Origin: a virus
Direction: 5' to 3' (one strand)
Length of the DNA stretch: 22,446 nucleotides
Virus record (IMG/VR): IMGVR_UViG_3300013094_003682
Coordinates: 1 to 22,446 of that record
This document shows positions 13,422 through 19,028 of the stretch, in pieces. A model generated the notes under the pieces. It was not told where the DNA came from and searched no databases. It worked only from the letters and a program-made list of their open reading frames with translations. The translations under genes and the position numbers were made by a program. Each line of letters opens with the position of its first letter. Position 1 is the stretch's first letter.

Positions 13422-13685
13422 TCAGTAATTGTGGCTCACGTTCTGAACGTAAGTTACGGAATCTACACGGAAAGAACGCCAACCGTTGTTAAGGATATCC
13501 CAAACAGCAATAACGTCGGTATTTTCCCTATGAAATTTATGATCTTCATTGATATTATACTTTGGAGGCAAAAGATCAGGCCTTAGAGTACAACGCATTG
13601 TGCGCTGTTCGCCGTTAACTTTATTAAACTGAACTTCAATCACGTACATACGTAGATCGTTCAAAAGATCGTCGCGATTAATCAT
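13422..13685 (-). CDS. SH3-like beta-barrel phage protein (DUF2693 type)
   Basis: The protein has 87 residues. The pattern VIEVQFNKVNGEQRTMRCTL, then DLLPPKY, then VIAVWDILNNGWRSFRVDSV is typical of small phage proteins annotated as SH3 beta-barrel or DUF2693. The function is not established. I chose the ATG at 13685, which has GAGGG at the end of the upstream gene at good spacing; the in-frame ATG at 13700 lacks a ribosome site. It starts next to the glutaredoxin stop. Confidence 0.78.
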   Translation of the reverse strand: MINRDDLLNDLRMYVIEVQFNKVNGEQRTMRCTLRPDLLPPKYNINEDHKFHRENTDVIAVWDILNNGWRSFRVDSVTYVQNVSHNY

Positions 13686-13686
13686 A

Positions 13687-13950
13687 TTAAATTCCCTCAT
13701 TCAAAAGTTTACGATTATCCTGTGTTTCTTCAGTTAGATACTTTTTAAGATTTTCAAACCCGCCAATGTTGAAACCATCTATAACAACAACAGGAAAAGA
13801 TTTCGCGTTCGGAAAAATTTCCAAAAGGCTTTCTCTAGAAAAATCTTCGTCTAACTTTAGTTCTGTATAATTAATTCCTTTAGAGCTAAGTAGCATCTTA
13901 GAATTAACGCAGAATTTACAATTCGATTTAGTATATATTGTAACGTTCAT
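13687..13950 (-). CDS. nrdC: Glutaredoxin
   Basis: The protein has 87 residues. MNVTIYTKSNCKFCVNSK carries the redox motif CKFC (11-14), followed by SFPVVVIDG with the cis-proline and IGGFENLKKYL, the glutathione-binding end. It probably supplies electrons to ribonucleotide reductase or maintains thiols, as phage glutaredoxins such as T4 NrdC do. The start at 13950 lies in an ATGA overlap with a 35-codon gene that has its own strong ribosome site, so translation is coupled. The symbol is by analogy. Confidence 0.88.
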   Translation of the reverse strand: MNVTIYTKSNCKFCVNSKMLLSSKGINYTELKLDEDFSRESLLEIFPNAKSFPVVVIDGFNIGGFENLKKYLTEETQDNRKLLNEGI

Positions 13951-14054
13951 CCTAGCATAATCTCCCAATATTTCTTAATATCCTCAGAATTTGAGGAATC
14001 AAATCCCAAAATAAACATATCATATTCAACAAGCAGTTCTAGATCGCTTTTCAT
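13947..14054 (-). CDS. 35-residue leader-like protein
   Basis: A short reading frame, MKSDLELLVEYDMFILGF through KKYWEIMLG, is preceded by a near-perfect AAGGAG seven bases before the ATG and by a promoter 27 bases further up. Its stop overlaps the glutaredoxin ATG (ATGA). The sequence is acidic and amphipathic, with no family recognised. It could be a real small protein or a device that carries ribosomes into glutaredoxin. Confidence 0.65.
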   Translation of the reverse strand: MKSDLELLVEYDMFILGFDSSNSEDIKKYWEIMLG

Positions 14055-14080
14055 ATTATATCTCCTTCATAACCTTACTT

Positions 14081-14109
14081 AGTATAACCTGATACGGTTC
14101 AAAAGTCAA
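14081..14109 (-). promoter_or_regulatory. Sigma70-like promoter, glutaredoxin-heptose run
   Basis: TTGACT (14109-14104) and TATACT (14086-14081) on the minus strand have a 17-nt spacer. Transcription would start near 14074, 20 bases before the 35-codon gene. No terminator is visible before 8067, so it may drive the whole heptose operon. Confidence 0.85.
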
Positions 14110-14110
14110 G

Positions 14111-14299
14111 TCATTCATCTTCTTTAACCACCTTTAGCCCCATTTTTACAAGGTATTTAATTTGGTCAATATCCGAATAATCTATGACTGCATAACCATT
14201 CTGAGTGCTCGGAAAACGGTTAGTTATACTTTCTATTCTTTTAAGAATGTCTACGCACCAATTAAGGTCAGCTGATTTAACTAATTCTTCTGTTGTCAT
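14111..14299 (-). CDS. Small soluble protein
   Basis: The protein has 62 residues: MTTEELVKSADLNWCVDILK, then a middle segment with NGYAVIDYSDIDQIKYLVKMGLKVVKE. No family recognised. GGAG lies six bases before this ATG; the in-frame upstream ATG falls in the terminator of the preceding gene, so 14299 is the better start. Its transcript must come from read-through of that terminator or an unseen promoter. Confidence 0.68.
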   Translation of the reverse strand: MTTEELVKSADLNWCVDILKRIESITNRFPSTQNGYAVIDYSDIDQIKYLVKMGLKVVKEDE

Positions 14300-14314
14300 A
14301 ACAAACTCCAAATT

Positions 14315-14338
14315 AAAAGGGTGGGATTTCTCCCACCC
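14315..14338 (-). terminator. Intrinsic terminator after the secreted hydrolase
   Basis: On the minus strand GGGTGGGA and TCCCACCC form a perfect 8-bp stem (14338-14319) with a GAAA loop, followed by TTTT (14318-14315). It lies right behind the stop at 14341. Confidence 0.88.
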
Positions 14339-14340
14339 CA

Positions 14341-14982
14341 TTATATATATCTGTATGCTACTACTCTGCTTCTAGCATAAGTACCAACACCGACTTTTCT
14401 GCCATGGTTTCCCGAAATCAAAATAGGATTACCATGTTTATCATAACCAGAAACAACCCCGACGTGACCACCGCCTCGACGAGTTGTTACGGCAACACAG
14501 TTAACACAACCATAAGATGCTGGTTGTCCCCTGTGTTTATATGACATAGCAGTTCGATCATTACCAGAATGTGTGATCATATTCATGAAATCAGCACACC
14601 AAAGGCTACGAGGAAGTCCTAGTTGTCTAGCTGTTGCACCAACATATCTTAATGCTTTATTAGCCAAACCGTTTCCTTGTCTGATCGACTGTTCGATAAA
14701 CCCAAAATGTTCTTGGGTCTTTCTTTTGTTATTATCAAGAGTTTCAACTACATTTCTTGCTCTATCTTTCGCAAAAAATGCGGCTGGACTATTGTCATCA
14801 TTCGAATAATATATTTGCGGTTCTTGTTTTTGACCAATCACCATATTCACTTTTTTGTTTTTATGCTTGTATACTACAACATGATGATAATGATGTCTCT
14901 TATGTCTTGGTCTAGCATTAGCTGTAGAAACTACGCCAATACTAACTAGTATTGCTACTAGTGAAAATATAAGCTTTTTCAT
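14341..14982 (-). CDS. Secreted CHAP/NlpC-like peptidoglycan hydrolase (TIGR02594 type)
   Basis: The protein has 213 residues. A Sec signal peptide (1-23, cleavage after ANA) is followed by a His/Lys-rich linker. The C-terminal cysteine-peptidase domain has LPRSLWCADF (Cys129), GGGHVGVVSGY (His173) and ISGNHG (Asn192), matching TIGR02594/CHAP-like amidases. It probably cuts peptidoglycan peptides in the periplasm and may be the endolysin or an accessory cell-wall enzyme. The signal peptide would let it leave without a holin. It has its own terminator. AGGA precedes the ATG. The catalytic triad is inferred by pattern. Confidence 0.82.
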   Translation of the reverse strand: MKKLIFSLVAILVSIGVVSTANARPRHKRHHYHHVVVYKHKNKKVNMVIGQKQEPQIYYSNDDNSPAAFFAKDRARNVVETLDNNKRKTQEHFGFIEQSIRQGNGLANKALRYVGATARQLGLPRSLWCADFMNMITHSGNDRTAMSYKHRGQPASYGCVNCVAVTTRRGGGHVGVVSGYDKHGNPILISGNHGRKVGVGTYARSRVVAYRYI

Positions 14983-15022
14983 TACTTTTCCTTTTGTTTA
15001 CGTCGCTATTAAGAGAAATATA

Positions 15023-15391
15023 TTATCTCAAAACTTCCATTATCAATCTAGTTTTACCTTGACTAATAAAACCAAGTTTTTGAGCACCGCCTCTTGTAAC
15101 GTCCAACCCCGTCCCTCTTACGAATGGACCCCTGTCATTGACAATAGCAACTATGGACTTTCCGTTAAATGGATTAGTCAGTTTGAGTTGAGTTCCAAAT
15201 GGTAGGGTACGATGTGCGACAGTATTTCCATTTGGATCGAAATGTTGACCGCTGGCAGTTCTCCTTCCGGAGGAATACCAGGAGGCAACAATACCGCTTT
15301 TTTGAGCGGTAATTTTATTTATAGGATAAGAATTTGTAGTTTGACAGCCGCCAAGGAAAAAGAAAATCGGCAAAAGATACAAATATTTCAT
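15023..15391 (-). CDS. rlpA: RlpA-like lipoprotein, double-psi beta-barrel
   Basis: The protein has 122 residues. It starts with a lipoprotein signal with lipobox LGGC (Cys16), then a DPBB domain: GIVASWYSSGRRTASGQHF, TLPFGTQLKLTN, VNDRGPFVRGTGLDVTRG. RlpA proteins are outer-membrane lytic transglycosylases acting on denuded glycan at the septum; a phage copy may help lysis or cell-wall remodelling. I chose the ATG at 15391; a TTG five codons upstream is possible. It starts 21 bases after tRNA-Ile, suggesting co-transcription with it. Confidence 0.82.
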   Translation of the reverse strand: MKYLYLLPIFFFLGGCQTTNSYPINKITAQKSGIVASWYSSGRRTASGQHFDPNGNTVAHRTLPFGTQLKLTNPFNGKSIVAIVNDRGPFVRGTGLDVTRGGAQKLGFISQGKTRLIMEVLR

Positions 15392-15411
15392 GATGTAGAC
15401 TTTCAAAATAG

Positions 15412-15487
15412 TGGTTGTCCTACCGGGAATTGAACCCAGATCTGACGCTTATAAGGCGCCTGCTCTAACCGATTGAGCTATAGGACG
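15412..15487 (-). tRNA. tRNA-Ile(UAU)
   Basis: D stem GCTC/GAGC, anticodon arm GGCGC/GCGTC with loop CTTATAA (anticodon UAU), T arm CTGGG/CCCGG with loop TTCAATT, and encoded CCA. The acceptor stem CGTCCTA/TAGGACA has six pairs and an initiator-like C1·A72 mismatch. Reads AUA codons, common in AT-rich genomes. Its 5' 23 bases overlap the end of an endonuclease gene. Confidence 0.88.
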
Positions 15488-16151
15488 ATAATTTACTAAT
15501 TATATCATAATTCTGTTTTTTTATTAAGTCAATTTCTTTTTGTTTGATTACTAATATTTTTTTATCTAATTGGCTCCATTTAGCCCTATCACGATCTGTT
15601 TCATATCCCTTTACTTCAATATAACAATTATATTCTTCAATTAAAAAATCTGGAAAATATAAATGCCAATCATCATTCCAAAAATAAGAAATTGGTTTTA
15701 TATTACTTCTGATCCATTTAATATTATTTTTATCTAAAAATTTTGCAACTTCATATTCCCAAGTGCTATTAAATCTAACACCATCGATTGTAAAATGTTT
15801 TGATCTTCCAACTATGTTTTTATCAGAATAAGATTCTGGGTGTTCTAATACCGCCTTTTTCATTATTTTTGAATGTTTTTTTCTATTTTCAGGATTAGAA
15901 TAGTATTCTTTTGTTTTTATAGAAGCTTTTTGTCTTTGTTCTAAAGAAGCGGGAGGACACAATAATCTTTTTTGTCTTTGTTTTTCTTTATATTCAGGCG
16001 ATTGATGAAAATCAAATTTAATTTCTATTCCCGCTTCTTTTCGTTTTTGAATCCAAGTTTTTTCTTTATTTGTATTTTCTTTACATAGTCTCTCATGATT
16101 TCTTAAAGAATTCAAATTTTTCTTTAATTGATTGCAGAATTTACATTTCAT
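15465..16151 (-). CDS. Homing-type endonuclease, PD-(D/E)XK with zinc finger
   Basis: The protein has 228 residues. An N-terminal CxxC...HxxxC finger (Cys3, Cys6, His19, Cys23) is followed by NUMOD-like basic repeats (about 75-110) and a C-terminal nuclease core. The core has NSTWEYEVAKFL, then PDF (167-169) and EVKGY (Glu179, Lys181), a PD-(D/E)XK/Vsr-like active site. It sits between a tRNA half and tRNA-Ile, and its last codons and stop lie inside the tRNA, as if it had moved next to it. A leader hairpin covers its AGGAG, and an exact late box overlaps that hairpin. Confidence 0.78.
   Translation of the reverse strand: MKCKFCNQLKKNLNSLRNHERLCKENTNKEKTWIQKRKEAGIEIKFDFHQSPEYKEKQRQKRLLCPPASLEQRQKASIKTKEYYSNPENRKKHSKIMKKAVLEHPESYSDKNIVGRSKHFTIDGVRFNSTWEYEVAKFLDKNNIKWIRSNIKPISYFWNDDWHLYFPDFLIEEYNCYIEVKGYETDRDRAKWSQLDKKILVIKQKEIDLIKKQNYDIISKLSSYSSIG
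15504..15532 (-). promoter_or_regulatory. Promoter for tRNA-Ile inside the endonuclease gene
   Basis: TTGACT (15532-15527) and TATGAT (15509-15504) on the minus strand have a 17-nt spacer. It lies within the last codons of the endonuclease gene, about 17 bases before the tRNA 5' end, so the tRNA can be made without reading through the endonuclease gene. Confidence 0.75.
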
Positions 16152-16154
16152 ATA

Positions 16155-16183
16155 AAATACTCCTATTAATTATAGAAGTATTT
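16155..16183 (-). promoter_or_regulatory. Leader hairpin covering the endonuclease ribosome site
   Basis: On the minus strand AAATACTTCTAT (16183-16172) pairs with ATAGGAGTATTT (16166-16155) over 12 positions with one wobble and a 5-nt loop. The 3' arm contains AGGAG, the Shine-Dalgarno site nine bases before the ATG at 16151. Confidence 0.75.
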
Positions 16184-16186
16184 ATA
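16179..16186 (-). promoter_or_regulatory. T4-type late box overlapping the hairpin
   Basis: TATAAATA on the minus strand is an exact T4 late octamer. The predicted start is near 16173, which removes nearly all of the 5' hairpin arm and frees the ribosome site, as known for T4 I-TevI and lysozyme mRNAs. Confidence 0.65.
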
Positions 16187-16200
16187 AAAATTAAATTTTA

Positions 16201-16234
16201 AAGAGCGACCGGCTTCACCTTTAAGCTACGCGCC
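16201..16234 (-). pseudogene. tRNA 5' half before the endonuclease
   Basis: On the minus strand GGCGCG, T8-A9, a D stem GCTT/AAGC and the first strand of an anticodon arm (GGTCG) with CTCTT can be followed, then the likeness stops in AT-rich DNA. No matching 3' half was found nearby. It looks like the 5' half of a tRNA cut at the anticodon loop, possibly tRNA-Lys(CUU), left when the endonuclease gene arrived. Confidence 0.5.
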
Positions 16235-16242
16235 TGTATTAT

Positions 16243-16731
16243 TTAAGCAGCAATACTTTCGTTGTTCGTTAGAATTTCCTTCAAACGATCAGCACAAAAT
16301 GAAGCTGCTGGTGCCTCTGGCTTAACCTTTGGAGTAACACCACACATACCACGAATATAACCAGTTGCCTGTGTGATAACACAAGACGAACCATGCATTT
16401 CGTTTGGATTGATATCAAGGTGCAACTCGAAATGACGATCACCAATGGCTTCGGCAAGGTCGATATACATCTGAGCAGCACGATAAACTTCGTTCATCAG
16501 ACGAAAAGCTGGCTTTTCTTTCTTCTGATCAAAATCACGTTCTACATCTGACTTACCAAATACCTTACAACCCTTGTTGCCATCAATATGAACAACAATA
16601 GCCACAGTATAATCAGCATACCAAACCTCATTCTTACGATAACGTTCGGAATCAGCGCCGATATAAATCTTTGTCTCGTTAGAAGAATTCTTGATGAAAT
16701 CAATTACTTCCTTAAGATCAAACTCTTTCAT
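16243..16731 (-). CDS. RNase H-fold protein, YkuK/DUF458 type
   Basis: The protein has 162 residues. KIYIGADSERYRK, ADYTVAIVVHIDGNKGCKVFG, RLMNEVYRAAQMY, FELHLDINPNEMHGSS and VKPEAPAASFCAD follow the DUF458 (YkuK) pattern, a predicted RNase H-like nuclease with acidic residues in the first strand and in HLDIN. The substrate is unknown. AAGGTG lies before the ATG. The final segment has rather different base composition from the adjacent endonuclease gene, consistent with the latter being the newcomer. Confidence 0.8.
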   Translation of the reverse strand: MKEFDLKEVIDFIKNSSNETKIYIGADSERYRKNEVWYADYTVAIVVHIDGNKGCKVFGKSDVERDFDQKKEKPAFRLMNEVYRAAQMYIDLAEAIGDRHFELHLDINPNEMHGSSCVITQATGYIRGMCGVTPKVKPEAPAASFCADRLKEILTNNESIAA

Positions 16732-16758
16732 TTTACACCTTTTCAGTTTTATTAAAAT

Positions 16759-17289
16759 TTATTCGTGTTCGTACTCTTCAACATCAATACCATTTTTGGT
16801 AACCGCAACACACACATGATCACCAAACAGGTTTTGATAAACTTCTGATGGAATAGAGTATAACATCTTTTCAACAACTTTACAAGTCTCTGAAATATGT
16901 TTCATACGTTCCGAAGATGGAAGTTCTACGCCTTCCATACCAATATAACAATAGTATGGATCATCTCCATACAAAATAATTGAATATTCTTCCGCATATC
17001 CGCCACCATTTTCTTTCCATTCTTGCATCATAAAATCAGGAACAAACCAAAAATCATCAACCCTAAAAACACAAGTATCACCATCATTAAAATATGGCGT
17101 ATATTGCGTCCAAGTAATAGCTGCAATCTCAGGAACAATTTCAAAAAATTCCTTAAAAGCAGAATTCAAAGCTTCCTCGGAATCCTTACGCATTTTTTCC
17201 TGCATAATTTTCATTTGAAGACTCATTTGACTAATTTTATATTCAAAATTCTTACCAATTTCATTAATCTTATTTAGATCGATAACCAT
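16759..17289 (-). CDS. Conserved phage hypothetical protein
   Basis: The protein has 176 residues. The first 50 residues are a probable coiled coil (KINEIGKNFEYKISQMSLQM). A mixed domain rich in aromatic and acidic residues follows (ITWTQYTPYFNDGDTCVFRV, YGDDPYYCYIG), then a C-terminal helix. I recognise similar phage proteins but no function. AAGGAG lies seven bases before the ATG. It is in a leftward series of genes of unrelated type with individual ribosome sites. Confidence 0.72.
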   Translation of the reverse strand: MVIDLNKINEIGKNFEYKISQMSLQMKIMQEKMRKDSEEALNSAFKEFFEIVPEIAAITWTQYTPYFNDGDTCVFRVDDFWFVPDFMMQEWKENGGGYAEEYSIILYGDDPYYCYIGMEGVELPSSERMKHISETCKVVEKMLYSIPSEVYQNLFGDHVCVAVTKNGIDVEEYEHE

Positions 17290-17301
17290 AATATATCTCC
17301 T

Positions 17302-17697
17302 TTAGGCCACTTCGTCAATAGTATCATTTTTGGATGGATCGCGGTTTAATTTAGCATACGAAGATTTACGACGATTACGCATTGTTCCGCTCATCCAAGG
17401 TTGGATTTGCATATTCTTAAGGTAATTTTCCATTGTCGGAATAAAACCTAAATCCTCGATGATATGATCCTCGGCCACGTCTCTAACTGATACGTCTTTA
17501 CCTTGTGAGTTTTTAAAATAAGTTCCAAAAACTTTTTCGACAAGATAACAACCGAATGCAGAATGCAATATAGCACGGTGCCTTACATCTGGACAAGCTG
17601 ATTTGGTCGAATCCATAAAGTCATGAATAGGAAGATAATCTTCAATCACACCACCGTATTTACGCACAGAAGATTTAGAGTGGATCAGCGGTTTCAT
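17302..17697 (-). CDS. DUF6915-like conserved protein
   Basis: The protein has 131 residues. MKPLIHSKSSVRKYGGVIEDYLPIH, then RHRAILHSAFGCYLVEKVFG, then SVRDVAEDHIIEDLGFIPT and IQPWMSG, shown here in pieces, match a family I know as DUF6915. Conserved His and Asp/Glu residues (HSAFG, EDHIIEDLG) could bind metal. Function unknown. AAGGA precedes the ATG by six bases. Confidence 0.72.
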   Translation of the reverse strand: MKPLIHSKSSVRKYGGVIEDYLPIHDFMDSTKSACPDVRHRAILHSAFGCYLVEKVFGTYFKNSQGKDVSVRDVAEDHIIEDLGFIPTMENYLKNMQIQPWMSGTMRNRRKSSYAKLNRDPSKNDTIDEVA

Positions 17698-17721
17698 AAT
17701 ATATCCTTATGTAAAAAGGTA

Positions 17722-17811
17722 TTACTTCTTCTTATTACGACGAGCCCTACGCTTCTTAGAACCAACCTTACGGCGACCCTTACGCGGGCGATTCTTATGC
17801 GGATGACTCAT
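17722..17811 (-). CDS. 29-residue very basic peptide
   Basis: The reading frame starts MSHPHKNRPRKGRRK and continues VGSKKRRARRNKKK; about two thirds of residues are Lys, Arg or His. GGAG at the end of the upstream small gene lies nine bases before the ATG, so it is translated as part of that unit. Composition suggests nucleic-acid binding or charge neutralisation, as in ribosomal or head-internal peptides. No family recognised. Confidence 0.6.
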   Translation of the reverse strand: MSHPHKNRPRKGRRKVGSKKRRARRNKKK

Positions 17812-17812
17812 G

Positions 17813-17917
17813 TTACAGTTCTCCATTCTTCTTCATTTGAATCCAAAGAGCCTTACCAGCATCTTTACCAAACTTATTCTGCATCTTAATCAACTTCTTA
17901 TGTGCCTTCTTATTCAT
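17813..17917 (-). CDS. 34-residue basic peptide
   Basis: The frame starts MNKKAHKKLIKMQNKFGKDA and ends IQMKKNGEL. AGGAGG lies five bases before this ATG; an adjacent ATG at 17920 is too close to it. The gene overlaps the end of the upstream gene by eight bases and its stop is one base before the next ATG. The peptide is probably a single amphipathic basic helix. No family recognised. Confidence 0.62.
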   Translation of the reverse strand: MNKKAHKKLIKMQNKFGKDAGKALWIQMKKNGEL

Positions 17918-18179
17918 CATTACCTCCTTCGAAAATATCAACAAACTCAGTTTTACGTTGTTCGTCACTTGTATAATACTCTAGAACGCGCTTAAAACAT
18001 TCAAGATATATCATATCGTCTTGTAAGTCTCTTACTTCATGTTGACGAATCGACTCCTTAGATAAGAACCTATCTATCTCTTCGATAAGAGTTCTTGCCG
18101 AATCTGCTAGACTTTGGATTAGCACAGTTTCCTCAAGCGAACTAAAGGCTTCGGGTGTCAATTCCAACATAACTTTCAT
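17910..18179 (-). CDS. Helical, possibly coiled-coil small protein
   Basis: The protein has 89 residues, acidic and almost all helical (SLEETVLIQSLADSARTLIE, then EVRDLQDDMIYLECFKRVLE), ending in an acidic tail. GGAG spaced seven bases from position 18179 picks this ATG. The frame stays open upstream only because it runs through tRNA-Leu. No family recognised. It follows the tRNA directly, so it may share its transcript. Confidence 0.68.
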   Translation of the reverse strand: MKVMLELTPEAFSSLEETVLIQSLADSARTLIEEIDRFLSKESIRQHEVRDLQDDMIYLECFKRVLEYYTSDEQRKTEFVDIFEGGNDE

Positions 18180-18200
18180 CATATATCTCCGATCAGAAAT

Positions 18201-18279
18201 TGGTGCCCGTGGTGGGATTCGAACCCACACTGTATTGATTTTAAGTCAATTGCCTACTAACCTGTTGGGCTACACGGGC
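18201..18279 (-). tRNA. tRNA-Leu(UAA), short variable loop
   Basis: The acceptor stem GCCCGTG/CACGGGC is perfect, the anticodon arm ATTGA/TCAAT has loop CTTAAAA (anticodon UAA), the T arm GTGGG/CCCAC has loop TTCGAAT, and CCA is encoded. The variable loop is only five bases (ACAGT), although Leu tRNAs normally have a long arm; the D loop is large. Its first bases provide the stop codon of the HNH gene. Confidence 0.88.
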
Positions 18280-18896
18280 GTTAATAATTTATAAGCTCTA
18301 TCGTAATTTTTACCTTTGGGTGTTAACCCAACTTCGAGTAAAGCTTGTCTTATATTACTATGTTTTTTAAGAGAAGTCAATAATTTTTCATCAGAAACTT
18401 TCATTTTACCATTATTTATGTTTTTACCTCTATAAAACTTTGTTTTAGCATGACAATTTGGACATAATAACAATAAATTATTTTTTATATTATTTAGATT
18501 ATCACCGTCACAATGTTCCAATTCTAGAGGTATAGGTTCGTTTAACCATTCTGACAAATTACAAGATTCACATTTATAACCTCGTTCCTTTATTAAGACT
18601 TTTTTGTGTGATCCTTTACCATTATAAGAAAAATCAGCATTATATTTTTCTTTGTTCCAATTCATTTTTCTTTTAGATTCTTCTGACGTATTTAAATATC
18701 TGTTAATGTTTTTATATTTTTGATACGCTTTTATAGAACCTTCACTATTTTTTCTTCTAATTTCTGGACATTTTGTTGCTCTAATTTCGCACATCAATTT
18801 ATTAGACCCATTTCTGAATCTAGCAATATTACCACATCCGTAAGAACATAATTCTGTTGTTTCTATATTTTCTGCTATTCTTTTCAATTTTATCAT
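18270..18896 (-). CDS. HNH homing endonuclease
   Basis: The protein has 208 residues. An N-terminal Cys-rich part (ELCSYGCGNIARF, then KCPEIRRKNSEG) is followed by the HNH domain, with Cys109/Cys112, LELEHCDGD with the catalytic His128, NLNNIKNNLLLLCPNCH with Cys145/Cys148 and His149, then a C-terminal helix-turn-helix-like segment. It is a T4-like free-standing homing endonuclease. The stop codon TAG is formed by bases 8-10 of tRNA-Leu. A CGCC/GGCG hairpin ends two bases before the ATG and no good ribosome site is free, so translation from long transcripts should be weak. Confidence 0.85.
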   Translation of the reverse strand: MIKLKRIAENIETTELCSYGCGNIARFRNGSNKLMCEIRATKCPEIRRKNSEGSIKAYQKYKNINRYLNTSEESKRKMNWNKEKYNADFSYNGKGSHKKVLIKERGYKCESCNLSEWLNEPIPLELEHCDGDNLNNIKNNLLLLCPNCHAKTKFYRGKNINNGKMKVSDEKLLTSLKKHSNIRQALLEVGLTPKGKNYDRAYKLLTPV

Positions 18897-18898
18897 TC

Positions 18899-18911
18899 CG
18901 CCAAGGGGGCG
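18899..18911 (-). promoter_or_regulatory. Leader hairpin at the HNH gene start
   Basis: On the minus strand CGCC (18911-18908) pairs with GGCG (18902-18899) around CCCTT, two bases before the ATG. A late-like box TATAAAAA (18923-18916) would start transcription near 18910, inside the 5' arm. Confidence 0.5.
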
Positions 18912-18922
18912 TCTATTTTTAT

Positions 18923-18951
18923 ATACTACCCTATTTCTTCAGGAAAGTCAA
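18923..18951 (-). promoter_or_regulatory. Sigma70-like promoter of the HNH/tRNA-Leu unit
   Basis: TTGACT (18951-18946) and TAGTAT (18928-18923) on the minus strand have a 17-nt spacer. The start near 18917 leaves the whole CGCC/GGCG hairpin in the RNA. Confidence 0.7.
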
Positions 18952-18965
18952 ACTCTTTTTTTCGC

Positions 18966-19003
18966 TAAATAATGTAGGTCGCGAGATTGCCGTCTCCACC
19001 TAC
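18966..19003 (+). promoter_or_regulatory. Late-like box and leader hairpin of a GIY-YIG gene
   Basis: TAAATA (18966-18971) is followed two bases later by GTAGGT (18974-18979), which pairs with ACCTAC (18998-19003); GAGA/TCTC pairs inside. A late start near 18977 would fall in the 5' arm. Here the hairpin ends 12 bases before the AGGAGG, so it does not directly cover it, although CTCC in the hairpin could pair with GGAG instead. Confidence 0.45.
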
Positions 19004-19028
19004 TCTAAACCTGATAGGAGGTCCAGCA

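Noticed and set aside
18971-19003. tRNA or tmRNA 3' end before the GIY-YIG gene
   Set aside because: The segment has a T-arm look and a strong hairpin, but no matching acceptor strand or TTC loop exists. A leader hairpin explains it.
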